Part shown: in pieces, positions 18,975 to 27,314 of the stretch
How the letters are laid out: every line of letters starts with the position of its first letter
Numbering within the stretch: position 1 is the first letter of the stretch
Assembly (NCBI RefSeq): GCF_024611995.1
Contig: NZ_CP102509.1
Coordinates: forward strand, 806,001-870,000
Reading direction: 5' to 3'
Origin: Streptomyces sp. NBC_00162
GTDB lineage: Bacteria; Actinomycetota; Actinomycetes; Streptomycetales; Streptomycetaceae
DNA length: 64,000 nt
Program-made: the position numbers and the translations under genes
Notes under the pieces: model-generated
Told to the model about the DNA's origin: nothing
The model's database searches: none
What the model saw: the letters and a program-made list of their open reading frames with translations, nothing else

Positions 18975-19012
18975 TGCAATGACGGTGAGAGTAAATGCAA
19001 TGCTGCATTGCA
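18975..19012. promoter_or_regulatory. TGCAATG operator cluster
   Basis: TGCAATG-CTG-CATTGCA (18996-19012) is a perfect 7+7 inverted repeat overlapping the -35 box of the MarR-type gene. A further TGCAATG at 18975-18981 lies exactly 21 bases upstream of the first arm. It sits between the divergent P450 and regulator genes and is a likely autoregulatory operator. Confidence 0.6.
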
Positions 19013-19036
19013 ATGAATGGCAGTGAAGGCAATACT
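19008..19036 (+). promoter_or_regulatory. promoter of MarR-type regulator, leaderless
   Basis: TTGCAA (19008-19013), a 17-base spacer and AATACT (19031-19036), followed 6 bases later by the ATG. There is no ribosome site between, so the mRNA probably starts at the ATG. Confidence 0.5.
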
Positions 19037-19042
19037 GGCGGC

Positions 19043-19717
19043 ATGCCCGGAGGACGATTGACCCAGCAGGACCGCCAGCGCATCGCGGCCGGACTCGGCA
19101 GCGGGCTCTCCTACGCCGAGATCGCCAGACAGCTCGACCGGCCGACCTCGACGATCAGCCGTGAGGTCGCACGCAACGGCGGCCCCGGCGGCTACCGACC
19201 TCAGCAGGCGCACCAGGCGACGGTCCAGCGGGCACAGCGCGGCACACCTGCTCCCCCGCGCGCGGCCGGAGCGCCGGGTGGCCCGATGGAAGAGGAGATC
19301 ATCGAGCTGGCGGTCAGGTCGGGGCTTCCGAGGATGACCGCGCGCGTGCACGTCGACCTGTTGCTGTCCGAGAACGGCAGGCGGACCGCAGCCGAGCTGA
19401 CCCGCAGACTGAGGGTCAGCCCGGCCTCCGTCTCCGTGGCCGTGAACTTCCTAGTCCAGCAGGGGTACGTCCGGCGCGAGCGCGATCCGCAGCGCCGTCG
19501 CGACATCTACGTGGTCGACGACGACGCCTGGTACCACTCGATCGTGATCAGCTCACGGCAGACGCTCGCGTCGGCGCAGGCCGCGATGGCGGCGGCCGAA
19601 ACGCTCGGGCCGGACACGCCCGTGGGGCAGCGGCTGGCCAAGGTGGGGACGTTCCTGGAGCGAGTCATCGAGGACATGATGGAGTCGGCCGACCGCTGGC
19701 GCGCCCTCCTGAAGTGA
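19043..19717 (+). CDS. transcriptional regulator: N-terminal HTH_38 fused to MarR/GbsR domain
   Basis: 224 residues. Residues 5-50 (LTQQDRQRIAAGLGSGLSYA...TSTISREVARNGG) are the helix-turn-helix seen at the N-terminus of IS30-type transposases. Residues ~75-224 are a MarR/GbsR winged helix (RRTAAELTRRLRVSPASVSV, GYVRRERDPQRRRDIYVVDD) with a C-terminal helical dimerisation part. Two DNA-reading units in one chain suggest recognition of an extended site. It is divergent from the P450 and probably its repressor. ATGs at 19013 and 18995 lie upstream of or within the promoter and are rejected as starts. Confidence 0.8.
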   Translation: MPGGRLTQQDRQRIAAGLGSGLSYAEIARQLDRPTSTISREVARNGGPGGYRPQQAHQATVQRAQRGTPAPPRAAGAPGGPMEEEIIELAVRSGLPRMTARVHVDLLLSENGRRTAAELTRRLRVSPASVSVAVNFLVQQGYVRRERDPQRRRDIYVVDDDAWYHSIVISSRQTLASAQAAMAAAETLGPDTPVGQRLAKVGTFLERVIEDMMESADRWRALLK

Positions 19718-19754
19718 TGGTGGCCGCCACCCGACCTCTCTCCTAACTCGAGGC

Positions 19755-20867
19755 TCAGCCGGTGTGAAGGATCCGAAAGCGGTCGGGGTCCGCCGGATCT
19801 CGGTCAACGACTTGGACCGGCGTCCAAGCCCATTGCCACACGCTGATGCCAGGCGTGCGGGAGAAATGAATCTTCCCGCGGGTGCCTTCGACTGCAACGC
19901 GCGCCCAGGATTCGGCGATGCGCGCCCGGTCCGCGCCCTGAGAACGCAGCACATCGGCGAGGACGGTGACCGTGTCGTAGCCCTCGAACGCGACGAAGGA
20001 GGGCGCTTCGGCCAGCCGCTCGCGCAGGGCCGTCTCGACTCGTGCACCGAGTGGGCTGAGGCGCTCGGGCAGGTAGCGCAAGAACGGGACCGCGGCACTG
20101 TCGTCGCCCAGCAGGGTCGCCCATTCGGCGAACTCCGGTTGCCCGGCCGGAGCACCGATCATGATCTCGGCGAGGCGCTGGTCGCGGCGGACGGACTTGA
20201 CGATCGACACCGCCGGCTCCGGATGGCCGACCAGGAGAAGGAGGGCTGTCGCGCGATGGGTGACGAGTTCGTCGCAGAGGGCGGTGGGGGTGAGCTCGCG
20301 CATGTCGAGTTCGATGACGGTGCCGCCGCGTGGAGCGAGGTAGTCCCGCAGAATGCGGGCCCCCGATGCCCAGTAGACACTCGGCGCGGCTGCTACGGCG
20401 ATTCGAGTGTGGCCCGAGCCGAGGAGGAAGTCTGCGTAGATCTGCCAGCCGTGGGACTGCGCCGGGGCGAGGCGCGCGACCCATTGCGTCGGCTGATCGG
20501 TGAGCCCGTCGAGCACCGCTGACGAGCAGAGGAACGGCAGGCCGAGGGCGTCGGCCCTGGCGGCAGCGGCGCGAGCGACGACGCTGTGATACTCCCCCGC
20601 CAAGGCAGCCACGCCCAGGCCGGCCAATTCGTCTACGGCCGCCGCGGCCCTCTGTGGATCAGCCGCGGTGTCTCGGACCACCAGCTCGAGTGGTCTTCCG
20701 AGGATCCCGCCGGCGTCATTGACCTCGCGAACGGCCAACTCGAGTCCAGCGAGCAAGTGTTGGCCTGCCCCGACCCAGCCAGGCCGAGTCAGCGGGACGA
20801 GAGCGCCGATCTGGACGGATGATCCGTCAGTCCGCTCCGCTTCAGGTGACGATGGTGGCGTATTCAT
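19755..20867 (-). CDS. ABC-type substrate-binding (Peripla_BP_6) protein without signal peptide
   Basis: 370 residues. SVQIGALVPLTRPGWVGAGQHLLAGLELAV, then GGILGRPLELVVRDTAADP and GEYHSVVARAAAARADALGLPFL, are typical of Leu/Ile/Val- and urea-type binding proteins. The N-terminus (MNTPPSSPEAERTDGSS) has no signal peptide or lipobox, and no permease or ATPase genes are near. A cytoplasmic sensor role, as for AmiC, is plausible. GGGAG lies 11 bases before the chosen ATG. Confidence 0.8.
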   Translation of the reverse strand: MNTPPSSPEAERTDGSSVQIGALVPLTRPGWVGAGQHLLAGLELAVREVNDAGGILGRPLELVVRDTAADPQRAAAAVDELAGLGVAALAGEYHSVVARAAAARADALGLPFLCSSAVLDGLTDQPTQWVARLAPAQSHGWQIYADFLLGSGHTRIAVAAAPSVYWASGARILRDYLAPRGGTVIELDMRELTPTALCDELVTHRATALLLLVGHPEPAVSIVKSVRRDQRLAEIMIGAPAGQPEFAEWATLLGDDSAAVPFLRYLPERLSPLGARVETALRERLAEAPSFVAFEGYDTVTVLADVLRSQGADRARIAESWARVAVEGTRGKIHFSRTPGISVWQWAWTPVQVVDRDPADPDRFRILHTG

Positions 20868-21050
20868 GCGTTGGCGTCTCCCGTGTGACGGTTCGGTCGC
20901 GGTCTGCCCGGATCGCGACGGCCATTGCATCCACCACCATCCCCAACAGGCAACCGGATATTCGTTCGTCGGGCTGCCAGGCTTCAAGAAACCGTTGCGG
21001 CCTCACGGGATCAACCGGCCGGAATCCGATCAGCCTTCGGCCGCGCCCAC

Positions 21051-21093
21051 GCCACAGGCCACGAGCCACGAGCCACGAGCCACAGGCCACAGC
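21051..21093. repeat. 7-bp tandem repeat CCACGAG/CCACAGG
   Basis: About six imperfect copies of a 7-mer (GCCACAGGCCACGAGCCACG and onward) lie in the spacer between the toxin gene and the binding-protein gene. Likely replication-slippage sequence. Confidence 0.6.
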
Positions 21094-21110
21094 CTTGACG
21101 TCGCAACGGC

Positions 21111-21490
21111 CTACGCGGACACGCGCCAGGACCGGAGTCGATCAGCGATGTCGTACGCGTCCAGGCGCAGCGCGCGGATGTCGTTGATGAGGTCGCGCCA
21201 CAACTCGTACGTGGTGTCCACTCGTTCACCGGACGCTTCCAGGTAGGCGACGGCAACGCCGTAGCCGTACGCCTCGTTGCGGGCGGGGAGCGGGCGCAGC
21301 AGTACGCACTCATCCAGGAACACGGCGGCGCGCCAGAAGGGGTCCGGGTCGGTCTGGTCCAGGCGGGGGTGTTCACCCGGTGCCGGGCTGCCATGCCGAC
21401 GAGCACGGACAGATCGTTGACGGTGAGGTCAGTGCGCAGGATGTCTTCCTGTCGTGCCAGGAGCCATCGGTAGTCGACGAGCAGCTCCAC
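21111..21490 (-). pseudogene. Fic/Doc-type toxin of a toxin-antitoxin pair, frameshifted
   Basis: GTG start 4 bases after the antitoxin stop. The first frame reads LLVDYRWLLARQEDILRTDL...VGMAARHRVNTP. A shift then leads to a second frame FLDECVLLRPLPARNEAYGY...YELWRDLINDIRALRL ending at 21111. One extra base in the GGGGG at 21365-21369 joins them as NTPRLDQTDPDPFWRAAVFLDE. The order matches Streptomyces Doc-like toxins of about 126 residues, in which the canonical HPFxxGN motif is weak or replaced (here RPLPARNEAYGY). Fic proteins modify target proteins with nucleotides; activity here is uncertain. Confidence 0.65.
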
Positions 21491-21494
21491 AGGG

Positions 21495-21746
21495 TCAGGC
21501 CGCCCGCGGGGGCTGGTGGGCGGCGGCCGGCGGGAGCCCGCCGAAGTCTGCATCGAACCGGTCCAGGATGCCCGGCTCGCCGATGAGGCGGCGGAACGCG
21601 GCCGTCGCGGTGTCGAGGAGCTTCTCGTGCTCCTTCTCGGCGGCCACCTGGGCGAGGTAGTCCTTCATGGACATGCCCGCGCTGTCGGCCAGGGCCTTGA
21701 GGCGGTCCCGCGTGACATCGTCGATCTTGACGCTGGTGTCTGCCAT
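21495..21746 (-). CDS. antitoxin, MazE/RHH-like
   Basis: 83 residues. MADTSVKIDDVTRDRLKALA with GMSMKDYLAQVAAEKEHEKLL is the ribbon-helix-helix-like start of actinobacterial MazE7-type antitoxins; the C-terminal half (FRRLIGEPGILDRFDADFGGLP) would wrap the toxin. It precedes the toxin gene by 4 bases. Such antitoxins normally repress their own operon. Confidence 0.75.
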   Translation of the reverse strand: MADTSVKIDDVTRDRLKALADSAGMSMKDYLAQVAAEKEHEKLLDTATAAFRRLIGEPGILDRFDADFGGLPPAAAHQPPRAA

Positions 21747-21885
21747 GCTTCGAGTATGCCGAGTGGTACGCCACCGCCGCTACCCGTCCCCTGATCGCTG
21801 TGTGTGGGGGCGTAGCGCCGTGCAGGGTCGTTGGTCACCGGGTTCCTGGGAGGCCGCGACGGCTCCCGCGAGGCAGGCTGTTCCC

Positions 21886-23049
21886 ATGGGGTCACATCCT
21901 CGCTCGCCTTTTCGGCCAGGATCGTCGTCTCGAACAGGAGTGGGCGGCCACAGTCAGATCCTGTTCACACTGGCGAAATGCGCACCCTTCGCGATCGCGC
22001 TGGGTGTACTGGGTGTCGAGCTCTCGCCCGCTCACGATCTGGTCACCGGCCCCGTCCTGACCACGACGCCGGCTCTGGCCGCGCTGACGATGGGCCCGGT
22101 CGGCACACTGTCCGCGGCAGTCCTCGCCGCGTGTGTGAACGCGACCTCCGCGACCTACAACCACTCGTGGGGAACCCAGACCCAGCTGATCTTCGGCAAC
22201 TTCCTGGGGATCATCGTGGTGTCCGTGGCCAGTGTCATCCTGAGCAACGCCGTGCGCATGCGCAGGCAGAGCGAGCTCGACCAGGTCCGCAAGATCGCGG
22301 TGGCCGCTCAGGAAGTCGTCCTGCGGCCCGTCCCCGAGCTCCTGGGCCCGGTACGGGCCGCCAGTCTGTGCCTCGCGGCAGGGACAGGGGCGCAGATAGG
22401 CGGCGATCTGTACGAGGCCGTGCAGACGCGCTACGGCGTCCGCCTGATCGTGGGGGACGTCCGGGGGAAAGGACTGTCCGCCATACGCGCGGTCGCCGTG
22501 ACGTTGGGCGCGTTCCGCGAGGCCGTTCACTACGAGGCCGAACTGCAGGAGGTCATGAACCATTGCGCGGCCGCCCTGCGGCGAGAGTCCGCCGTACCGG
22601 GCACCTACTCCCAGGCAGAACTTCCCGAAGTCCTCCTGGAGGGATTCACCACCGCGCTCATCGCCCAGGTGCCGGGCGAACAGGTGGTGCAACTGGTCAA
22701 CCGCGGCCATCCCCCTCCGCTGGTGCTCCACCAGGGCGCGATTCAGACCCTGATGCCCAGCTCACCACTGCCGCCGCTCGGCCTCGAAGACCTCGTCGCA
22801 GGCCCTCCCCCCAAGCCCGAGAGCCACCCGTTCCTGCCGGGCGACCGCCTGCTGCTCTACACGGACGGTGTCATCGAAGCCCGCAACCGTGACAACGACT
22901 TCTTCCCTCTGCCGGAGACCATGGAGCACATTCCCGCCGGCACCTCCCCACAGGAGTTCCTGGACGAGCTCCACCGGGCATTGATCCGCCACGCCGAGGG
23001 GCGCCTGACGGATGACGTGGCGATGATCCTCATCGACCGGCTCGCGTGA
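21886..23049 (+). CDS. membrane PP2C-type (SpoIIE/RsbU) protein phosphatase
   Basis: 387 residues. Three membrane helices at about 25-115 (AKCAPFAIALGVLGVEL, AALTMGPVGTLSAAVLAA, FLGIIVVSVASVILS) precede a cytoplasmic SpoIIE domain. Metal-binding aspartates occur in QIGGDLYEAV, IVGDVRGKGLSA, RLLLYTDGVIEARN and LTDDVAMILI. These enzymes dephosphorylate anti-anti-sigma factors; no partner gene is adjacent. No PAS/GAF sensor is present, so sensing would be through the membrane part. The ribosome site is weak (AGGCAGG, far), so the start is tentative. Confidence 0.85.
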   Translation: MGSHPRSPFRPGSSSRTGVGGHSQILFTLAKCAPFAIALGVLGVELSPAHDLVTGPVLTTTPALAALTMGPVGTLSAAVLAACVNATSATYNHSWGTQTQLIFGNFLGIIVVSVASVILSNAVRMRRQSELDQVRKIAVAAQEVVLRPVPELLGPVRAASLCLAAGTGAQIGGDLYEAVQTRYGVRLIVGDVRGKGLSAIRAVAVTLGAFREAVHYEAELQEVMNHCAAALRRESAVPGTYSQAELPEVLLEGFTTALIAQVPGEQVVQLVNRGHPPPLVLHQGAIQTLMPSSPLPPLGLEDLVAGPPPKPESHPFLPGDRLLLYTDGVIEARNRDNDFFPLPETMEHIPAGTSPQEFLDELHRALIRHAEGRLTDDVAMILIDRLA

Positions 23050-23061
23050 ACCCGGCCGCCG

Positions 23062-23634
23062 CTATTGCGACGGCACGGTCTGTCCGCGGTGGGCTCGCCA
23101 TTCGGGGGCGAGGACGGCCCAGACCTGCTTGTCGTGGCGGACGCCGCCGAAGGGCCAGGCCTCACGTCGCACGCCTTCCAGGGTCATGCCGAGCCGCCGG
23201 GCCACCGCAGCGCTGCGCTCGTTGTCGGCCCGGCAGTGCCACTCGGCGCGGTGCAGGCCCCGGTCGGTCAGGGCCCAGTCCAGCAGCACCGTGCATGCCT
23301 CGGTGACCAGCCCGTGGCCCTCTGCGGCCGGCTCCAGCCAGCAGCCGACCTCGCAGGCTCCCCCGGCCGCGTCGAAGGCAGTGAACATGACACCGCCGAC
23401 GAGGGTGTCGTCCGCGCTCCAGATACCGAAGAGGCGGGCACCGTCCGCCGCCTGAAGCTCGGCGTACCGCAGGAGCGTGCCGCGCGCCCCGTCGACGCCC
23501 TCGGTGACGAACCCGGCGCCGACCCACGGCCGGATGTGCTCGCGCGCCCGGTCCAGGTGGGTGGCGAACTGCTCGGCATGCCGTAGCTCGAGCGGGCGGA
23601 GACGGGCGCCGTCCCGCAATGGGAGGGAGAACAT
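23062..23634 (-). CDS. GNAT family N-acetyltransferase (RimJ/RimL type)
   Basis: 190 residues from the ATG at 23634, preceded by TGAGGT. RLRPLELRHAEQFATHLDRAREHIRPWVGAG at the N-terminus and GCWLEPAAEGHGLVTEACTVLLDWA...NERSAAVARRLGMTLEGV match ribosomal-protein-serine acetyltransferase-like proteins. Divergent from a TetR gene only 47 bases away, which probably regulates it. Confidence 0.85.
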   Translation of the reverse strand: MFSLPLRDGARLRPLELRHAEQFATHLDRAREHIRPWVGAGFVTEGVDGARGTLLRYAELQAADGARLFGIWSADDTLVGGVMFTAFDAAGGACEVGCWLEPAAEGHGLVTEACTVLLDWALTDRGLHRAEWHCRADNERSAAVARRLGMTLEGVRREAWPFGGVRHDKQVWAVLAPEWRAHRGQTVPSQ

Positions 23635-23681
23635 CGTGACCTCATTCACACAACGACTGTTATGGCTATTACCGTAGCACC

Positions 23682-24269
23682 ATGCCACGCACCAAGGGAG
23701 ATCACGAAGCCCGCCGCCGCGACGTCTCGGAGGCCGTCTGGCGCGTGCTGTCGGCGCACGGCTTCGGCGGGCTGACGATGCGCGCCGTCGCCACCGAACT
23801 CGGCGCCACGACCGGTCTGCTCACCCACTACTTCGCCACCAAGCGCGACCTGGTCGCGTACGCCCTCGACCTGCTCGCCCAGCGGACCGCCGCGCGGCCA
23901 CGGCAGAGCGGCGGCCAGGGCCGTGCCGCCCTGCGGACCGCCCTGCTCGGCATCCTCCCACTTACCGCCGAGGCCACCACGAGCAACCGCATCTGGGTGT
24001 CCTCCTGGGACACCGCCCTGGCCGACCCGGCCCTGAGCGCGGATCACGCCGCCCGGTACGCGCAGGGCCGCGACCGGCTGGCCAAACTGGTCACAGCCGG
24101 GCAGGAGCGCGGAGAACTGCCTGCCGGCGACCCGGAGCGCATCGCGGCCGGCGCCCAGTCCTTCGTGCTCGGACTGACGGTGCAGGCCCTGCTCGACCCC
24201 GCGGCGTTCCCACCCGTGCGGCAGACCGAGCTCCTCGACGACTACCTGGACTCACTGAGCAGCTCGTGA
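23682..24269 (+). CDS. TetR family transcriptional regulator
   Basis: 195 residues. The HTH is at about 10-55: VWRVLSAHGFGGLTMRAVATELGATTGLLTHYFATKRDLV. The C-terminal part resembles BetI-type ligand domains (ANRIWVSSWDTALADPAL-like segment). TACCGT ends 7 bases before the ATG and could serve a leaderless transcript. Likely regulates itself and the divergent acetyltransferase. Confidence 0.85.
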   Translation: MPRTKGDHEARRRDVSEAVWRVLSAHGFGGLTMRAVATELGATTGLLTHYFATKRDLVAYALDLLAQRTAARPRQSGGQGRAALRTALLGILPLTAEATTSNRIWVSSWDTALADPALSADHAARYAQGRDRLAKLVTAGQERGELPAGDPERIAAGAQSFVLGLTVQALLDPAAFPPVRQTELLDDYLDSLSSS

Positions 24270-24481
24270 CGATGAAACTGCGGGCGCACCAGCGTGAGGC
24301 CGTCGCCCGACATCACGGCACGATCGCGCAGAGCGCCTTGTCACACGCCTGTGACAGTCGGCGGACACTCTCGCGAAGCCGCCCGGCCAGGCTCTTAAAC
24401 AGGAGACAAAAGGGGCATTGAGCCCGCTGCTTCCGAGGGTGCGAGCAGTGATGACCGAGCCGATCCGGCGGAGGAAATCGC

Positions 24482-24712
24482 ATGAGCCTCACACTGACCA
24501 TGCCGCACACCCAGGCCCCCGCAGCCGCGCTGGCCCCGCGTGAGAAGGAGGCCCTGCGACACATCGCCGCAGGCCGCACCTATCTGCAGACGGCCCGCCA
24601 CATGGGACTGTCCAAGCACACCGTCGACGCCTACCTCCGCCGCATCCGCGCCAAGCTGAACGCCCACAGCACTGCCGAGCTGACCCGGCTGGCCATCGCC
24701 CTGGGACTGTGA
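24482..24712 (+). CDS. small LuxR-type HTH protein
   Basis: 76 residues, GGAGGAAATCGC before the ATG. It is almost entirely a GerE/LuxR DNA-binding domain: LAPREKEALRHIAAGRTYLQTARHMG followed by LSKHTVDAYLRRIRAKLNAH. No receiver or sensory domain is present. Stand-alone HTH proteins of this kind are common in Streptomyces; the target is unknown. Confidence 0.85.
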   Translation: MSLTLTMPHTQAPAAALAPREKEALRHIAAGRTYLQTARHMGLSKHTVDAYLRRIRAKLNAHSTAELTRLAIALGL

Positions 24713-24998
24713 CCCTCGGCCATGTACTCGACACACCACGTCACCGCACCGGGCCTGCCGCCAGGCTGAGCGGCGCAAGCCGGCCGGATGCGCCCGCGGC
24801 ACTGTCCGGGCGGACATTCTGATGATCTGAAAGAAGTGGCCCAGGGATTGTCCTGGTGCATTGGAGCGAACTCCACTCCGAAGCCCGAGCCGTGATATCC
24901 GACCCGACATCCCTTGTGCTGATCTTTCTCCGTCACATCCGGCACACACTGCGGGCCTCCACCATGGGGCCCTGTCCGTCTTGAACGGTGAAAGGTGC

Positions 24999-26264
24999 AT
25001 GTTCGTGATTCGAGGAACAAAAAGGCCGAACCACGGAAAGCGGCGGCTGCGCGCGCTTTCCGCGCTGGGCGCGGTGGGTATCGTCGCAGGGCTCGCTACC
25101 AGCCTGCCGGCGTCACCGGCCGGTGCCGTCCCCGCCCCTGCGGCGGCTGTCGCGCAGCAGCAGCCCGACGGGAATCCCATTGCGTGCGACGGGCAGGTCT
25201 ACGTCTCGTTCGGCGACCCGGACCAGCTCTACACCGCCGACAGAGGGCCCGGAACGGTCCAGTTCACGCCGCTGGGCAACCCAACACCGTTCCTCTACAA
25301 CGCCATCGGCGTGAACCCGCACGATCGCTTCCTCTACGGGACCACCTTCGGCAACGCGAACAACGACCTGGTCCGCTTCGACGGCAATGGAGACTTCACC
25401 AACCTTGGTGCCATTGCCGGACTGCCGCCCGCCGTCTACATCTCGGGAACGTTCGACAAGGACGGCAACTACTACGTCCTGGCCGACAATACGGGTGAGA
25501 TCTACCAGATCGACGTCACCTCCCGCTCGGTCACGAATGTCATCAACGTCCCGGCGCTGGCCGACCCGGAACTCGATGTCTTCGACATCGCATTCCGTGA
25601 CGGATTCCTGTGGGGCTCGACCGACTCGGGCGCCATCACCCGGATCGACATCGCCGATGAAAGCGTGGACTTCTTCCCGGGTGTCCTTCCGGGGGGTGAG
25701 GACTTCGGCGGCGTCTTCACGTACGGCAACGGCGATCTCGGATTCTTCCGCAATTCCGGACAGCTCATCCGGGTACACGTGAAGAACGCGACCGGTTCCA
25801 ACCCGTCGTTCTCCGTGCTGTCGACGCAGACCACGACCCCGGCGACGAACCTCGACGCCACCTCCTGCTTCCTCGACTCGTCCGCCGACCTGGCGGTGCG
25901 CAAGCACGGCACCAAGCGCGTCGAGGTGGGCGGCGAAGTCACCTACCGCATCACCGTGAAGAACGAAGGGAAGGGCGACGGCTCCTCCGGCTGGTCGCTG
26001 ACCGACGACCTCCCGGCGAAGATCCTGTCGCCCACCACGCCGACCGAGGGGTGCGAGATCACCAACGGCCTCCTCTCCTGCACGGGTGGTCCGCTGGCGA
26101 ACGGCCACAGCGCGGAGATCGAGGTGACCGGCACCGCGGCCAACGTTCTGAAGCCCACCACCGTGAAGAACACCGCCAGGGTGTTCGGTGACGACGCAGA
26201 CCCGCGCAAGGGCAACAACACGGACACCGCGTTCACCCACGTCAAGCCGGGGAACAGCGACTAG
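24999..26264 (+). CDS. secreted beta-propeller-like protein with DUF11 domain
   Basis: 421 residues. A long basic signal peptide (KRRLRALSALGAVGIVAGLA, cleavage near AGA-VPAP) is followed by a DUF6923-like propeller (LYTADRGPGTVQF, FLYGTTFGNANNDLVRFDG, YYVLADNTGEIYQID) and a C-terminal DUF11/CARDB adhesin-like Ig domain (DLAVRKHGTKRVEVGGEVTY...NTARVFGDDADPRKGNNTD). A cell-surface or extracellular structural role is likely; no anchor or sortase signal is seen. AAAGG precedes the ATG. Confidence 0.8.
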   Translation: MFVIRGTKRPNHGKRRLRALSALGAVGIVAGLATSLPASPAGAVPAPAAAVAQQQPDGNPIACDGQVYVSFGDPDQLYTADRGPGTVQFTPLGNPTPFLYNAIGVNPHDRFLYGTTFGNANNDLVRFDGNGDFTNLGAIAGLPPAVYISGTFDKDGNYYVLADNTGEIYQIDVTSRSVTNVINVPALADPELDVFDIAFRDGFLWGSTDSGAITRIDIADESVDFFPGVLPGGEDFGGVFTYGNGDLGFFRNSGQLIRVHVKNATGSNPSFSVLSTQTTTPATNLDATSCFLDSSADLAVRKHGTKRVEVGGEVTYRITVKNEGKGDGSSGWSLTDDLPAKILSPTTPTEGCEITNGLLSCTGGPLANGHSAEIEVTGTAANVLKPTTVKNTARVFGDDADPRKGNNTDTAFTHVKPGNSD

Positions 26265-26280
26265 CCCGCTTCACCTTGCC

Positions 26281-26309
26281 GACCGGGGTCCCTTTCAGGG
26301 GCCCCGGTC
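26281..26309 (+). terminator. hairpin terminator after secreted protein
   Basis: GACCGGGGTCCC and GGGGCCCCGGTC pair over 12 positions (one G-T) with a 5-base loop, 16 bases after the stop. Confidence 0.75.
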
Positions 26310-26335
26310 GTGCTCGGCGTGGGAGAGGCATCTGT

Positions 26336-27030
26336 CTAAGGGCTGGAGGAGGGCCCGCCGGGGAAGCCGAAGGCGGGAGGCAGGGCCTGGTTGGTCGCGA
26401 AGCGGATGAAGGCCTCGGGCTTGTGGGCAAAAGCCGGCACTTGCCGGATGTCCCGGTGAGGGAGTCCCCCGTGAGGATCGTGGCCAGCGCCAGCCTGGCC
26501 ACCGCGGTCGCCGCGGCCAGCGGACGTAACGCCGGGCGCAGCACGAGGCCTTGGCCTGCTGCCACAGCTGCCCGCCAGAACGCGCCGCGCGCGCCGGGGT
26601 GTTCGGGCCTGCTCCTTCCCATGTGAGTGCTCCATGGGCTTGTTCGGCTGTCTGGCGGGCGCGGTGCAGGAGCTCGTCGGCATCGTGCTGGGCCTGAGCG
26701 CGTACGCGTACGGCTTCGGCTTCCACAGCGGCATCGTCCAGAGTCTGCCGCACGGTGGCGCGGAAGCGAGTGCGGGGGCGGCCCGAAACCCCGCTGCCGG
26801 CGGATCCGGATCCCCGGGTGTGGTGACGACCCGGACGAATTCGAGCAGTGCCTCGAGGGAGGCGAACCGCTTGCCGGCCAGCATCTCGTTGAGTCCGGCC
26901 TTCGTCAGCTTCGGTCTGACCGAGGCACTGACCATGGTCGCGTAGGACGGCGCGCCGTTGGCGATGTGGAGCCGGTTCAGCTCCTGCGTGAACTCGCGCA
27001 GCGCGTCTCCGAACGCGGCGAACCGGCACG
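26336..27030 (-). pseudogene. disrupted HTH/helical protein gene and small membrane-type ORF remnants
   Basis: A coding-like leftward segment reads FAAFGDALREFTQELNRLHI, then LTKAGLNEMLAGKRFASLEALLEFVRVV (an XRE-like small helical domain). One extra base in the GGGGG at 26774-26778 would continue it as RTRFRATVRQTLDDAAVEAEAVRVRAQ, a coiled helix. Its 5' end is lost near 27030. Further left, a frame starting at 26622 (LAAATAVARLALATILTG) joins DIRQVPAFAHKPEAFIRF, ending at 26336, if CCCCC at 26466-26470 gains one base. No single intact gene can be drawn. Confidence 0.4.
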
Positions 27031-27167
27031 AACACCGCGACGGCATCGTGCTGATCACCCTCCTCGGCACCTGCGCAGGCATCTACCTCGCCGTGGGGGA
27101 CGCCGGATTCGCCGGCGTCATCAGTGCCGTCGGCGGCCTCTACGGCACCTGGCGCATGCGCCGTTGA
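27030..27167 (+). pseudogene. C-terminal fragment of a small membrane protein
   Basis: A rightward frame ends HRDGIVLITLLGTCAGIYL...GLYGTWRMRR, a two-helix membrane segment with coding-like composition. No start codon or N-terminal part fits upstream, where the opposite strand carries the broken HTH gene. Both genes lose their 5' ends at the same place, indicating a deletion or inversion junction. Confidence 0.4.
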
Positions 27168-27314
27168 CTGACCGGTGGACCCGACCGGCCCGGCAGAACC
27201 CGTCGGGATTGGCCGAAATTCGTTTACCTCGGTGGAAATTGACGGAGCCGCAAATACGTTCGACGGTCTGTCAGAAGAATCAAGGAGTTCTGGTTCCACC
27301 CGAGGAGTAACACC

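Noticed and set aside
19043..19200. IS30 transposase remnant
   Set aside because: The HTH_38 segment continues in frame into a complete MarR domain with its own promoter and operators, and no DDE part or terminal repeats are present.
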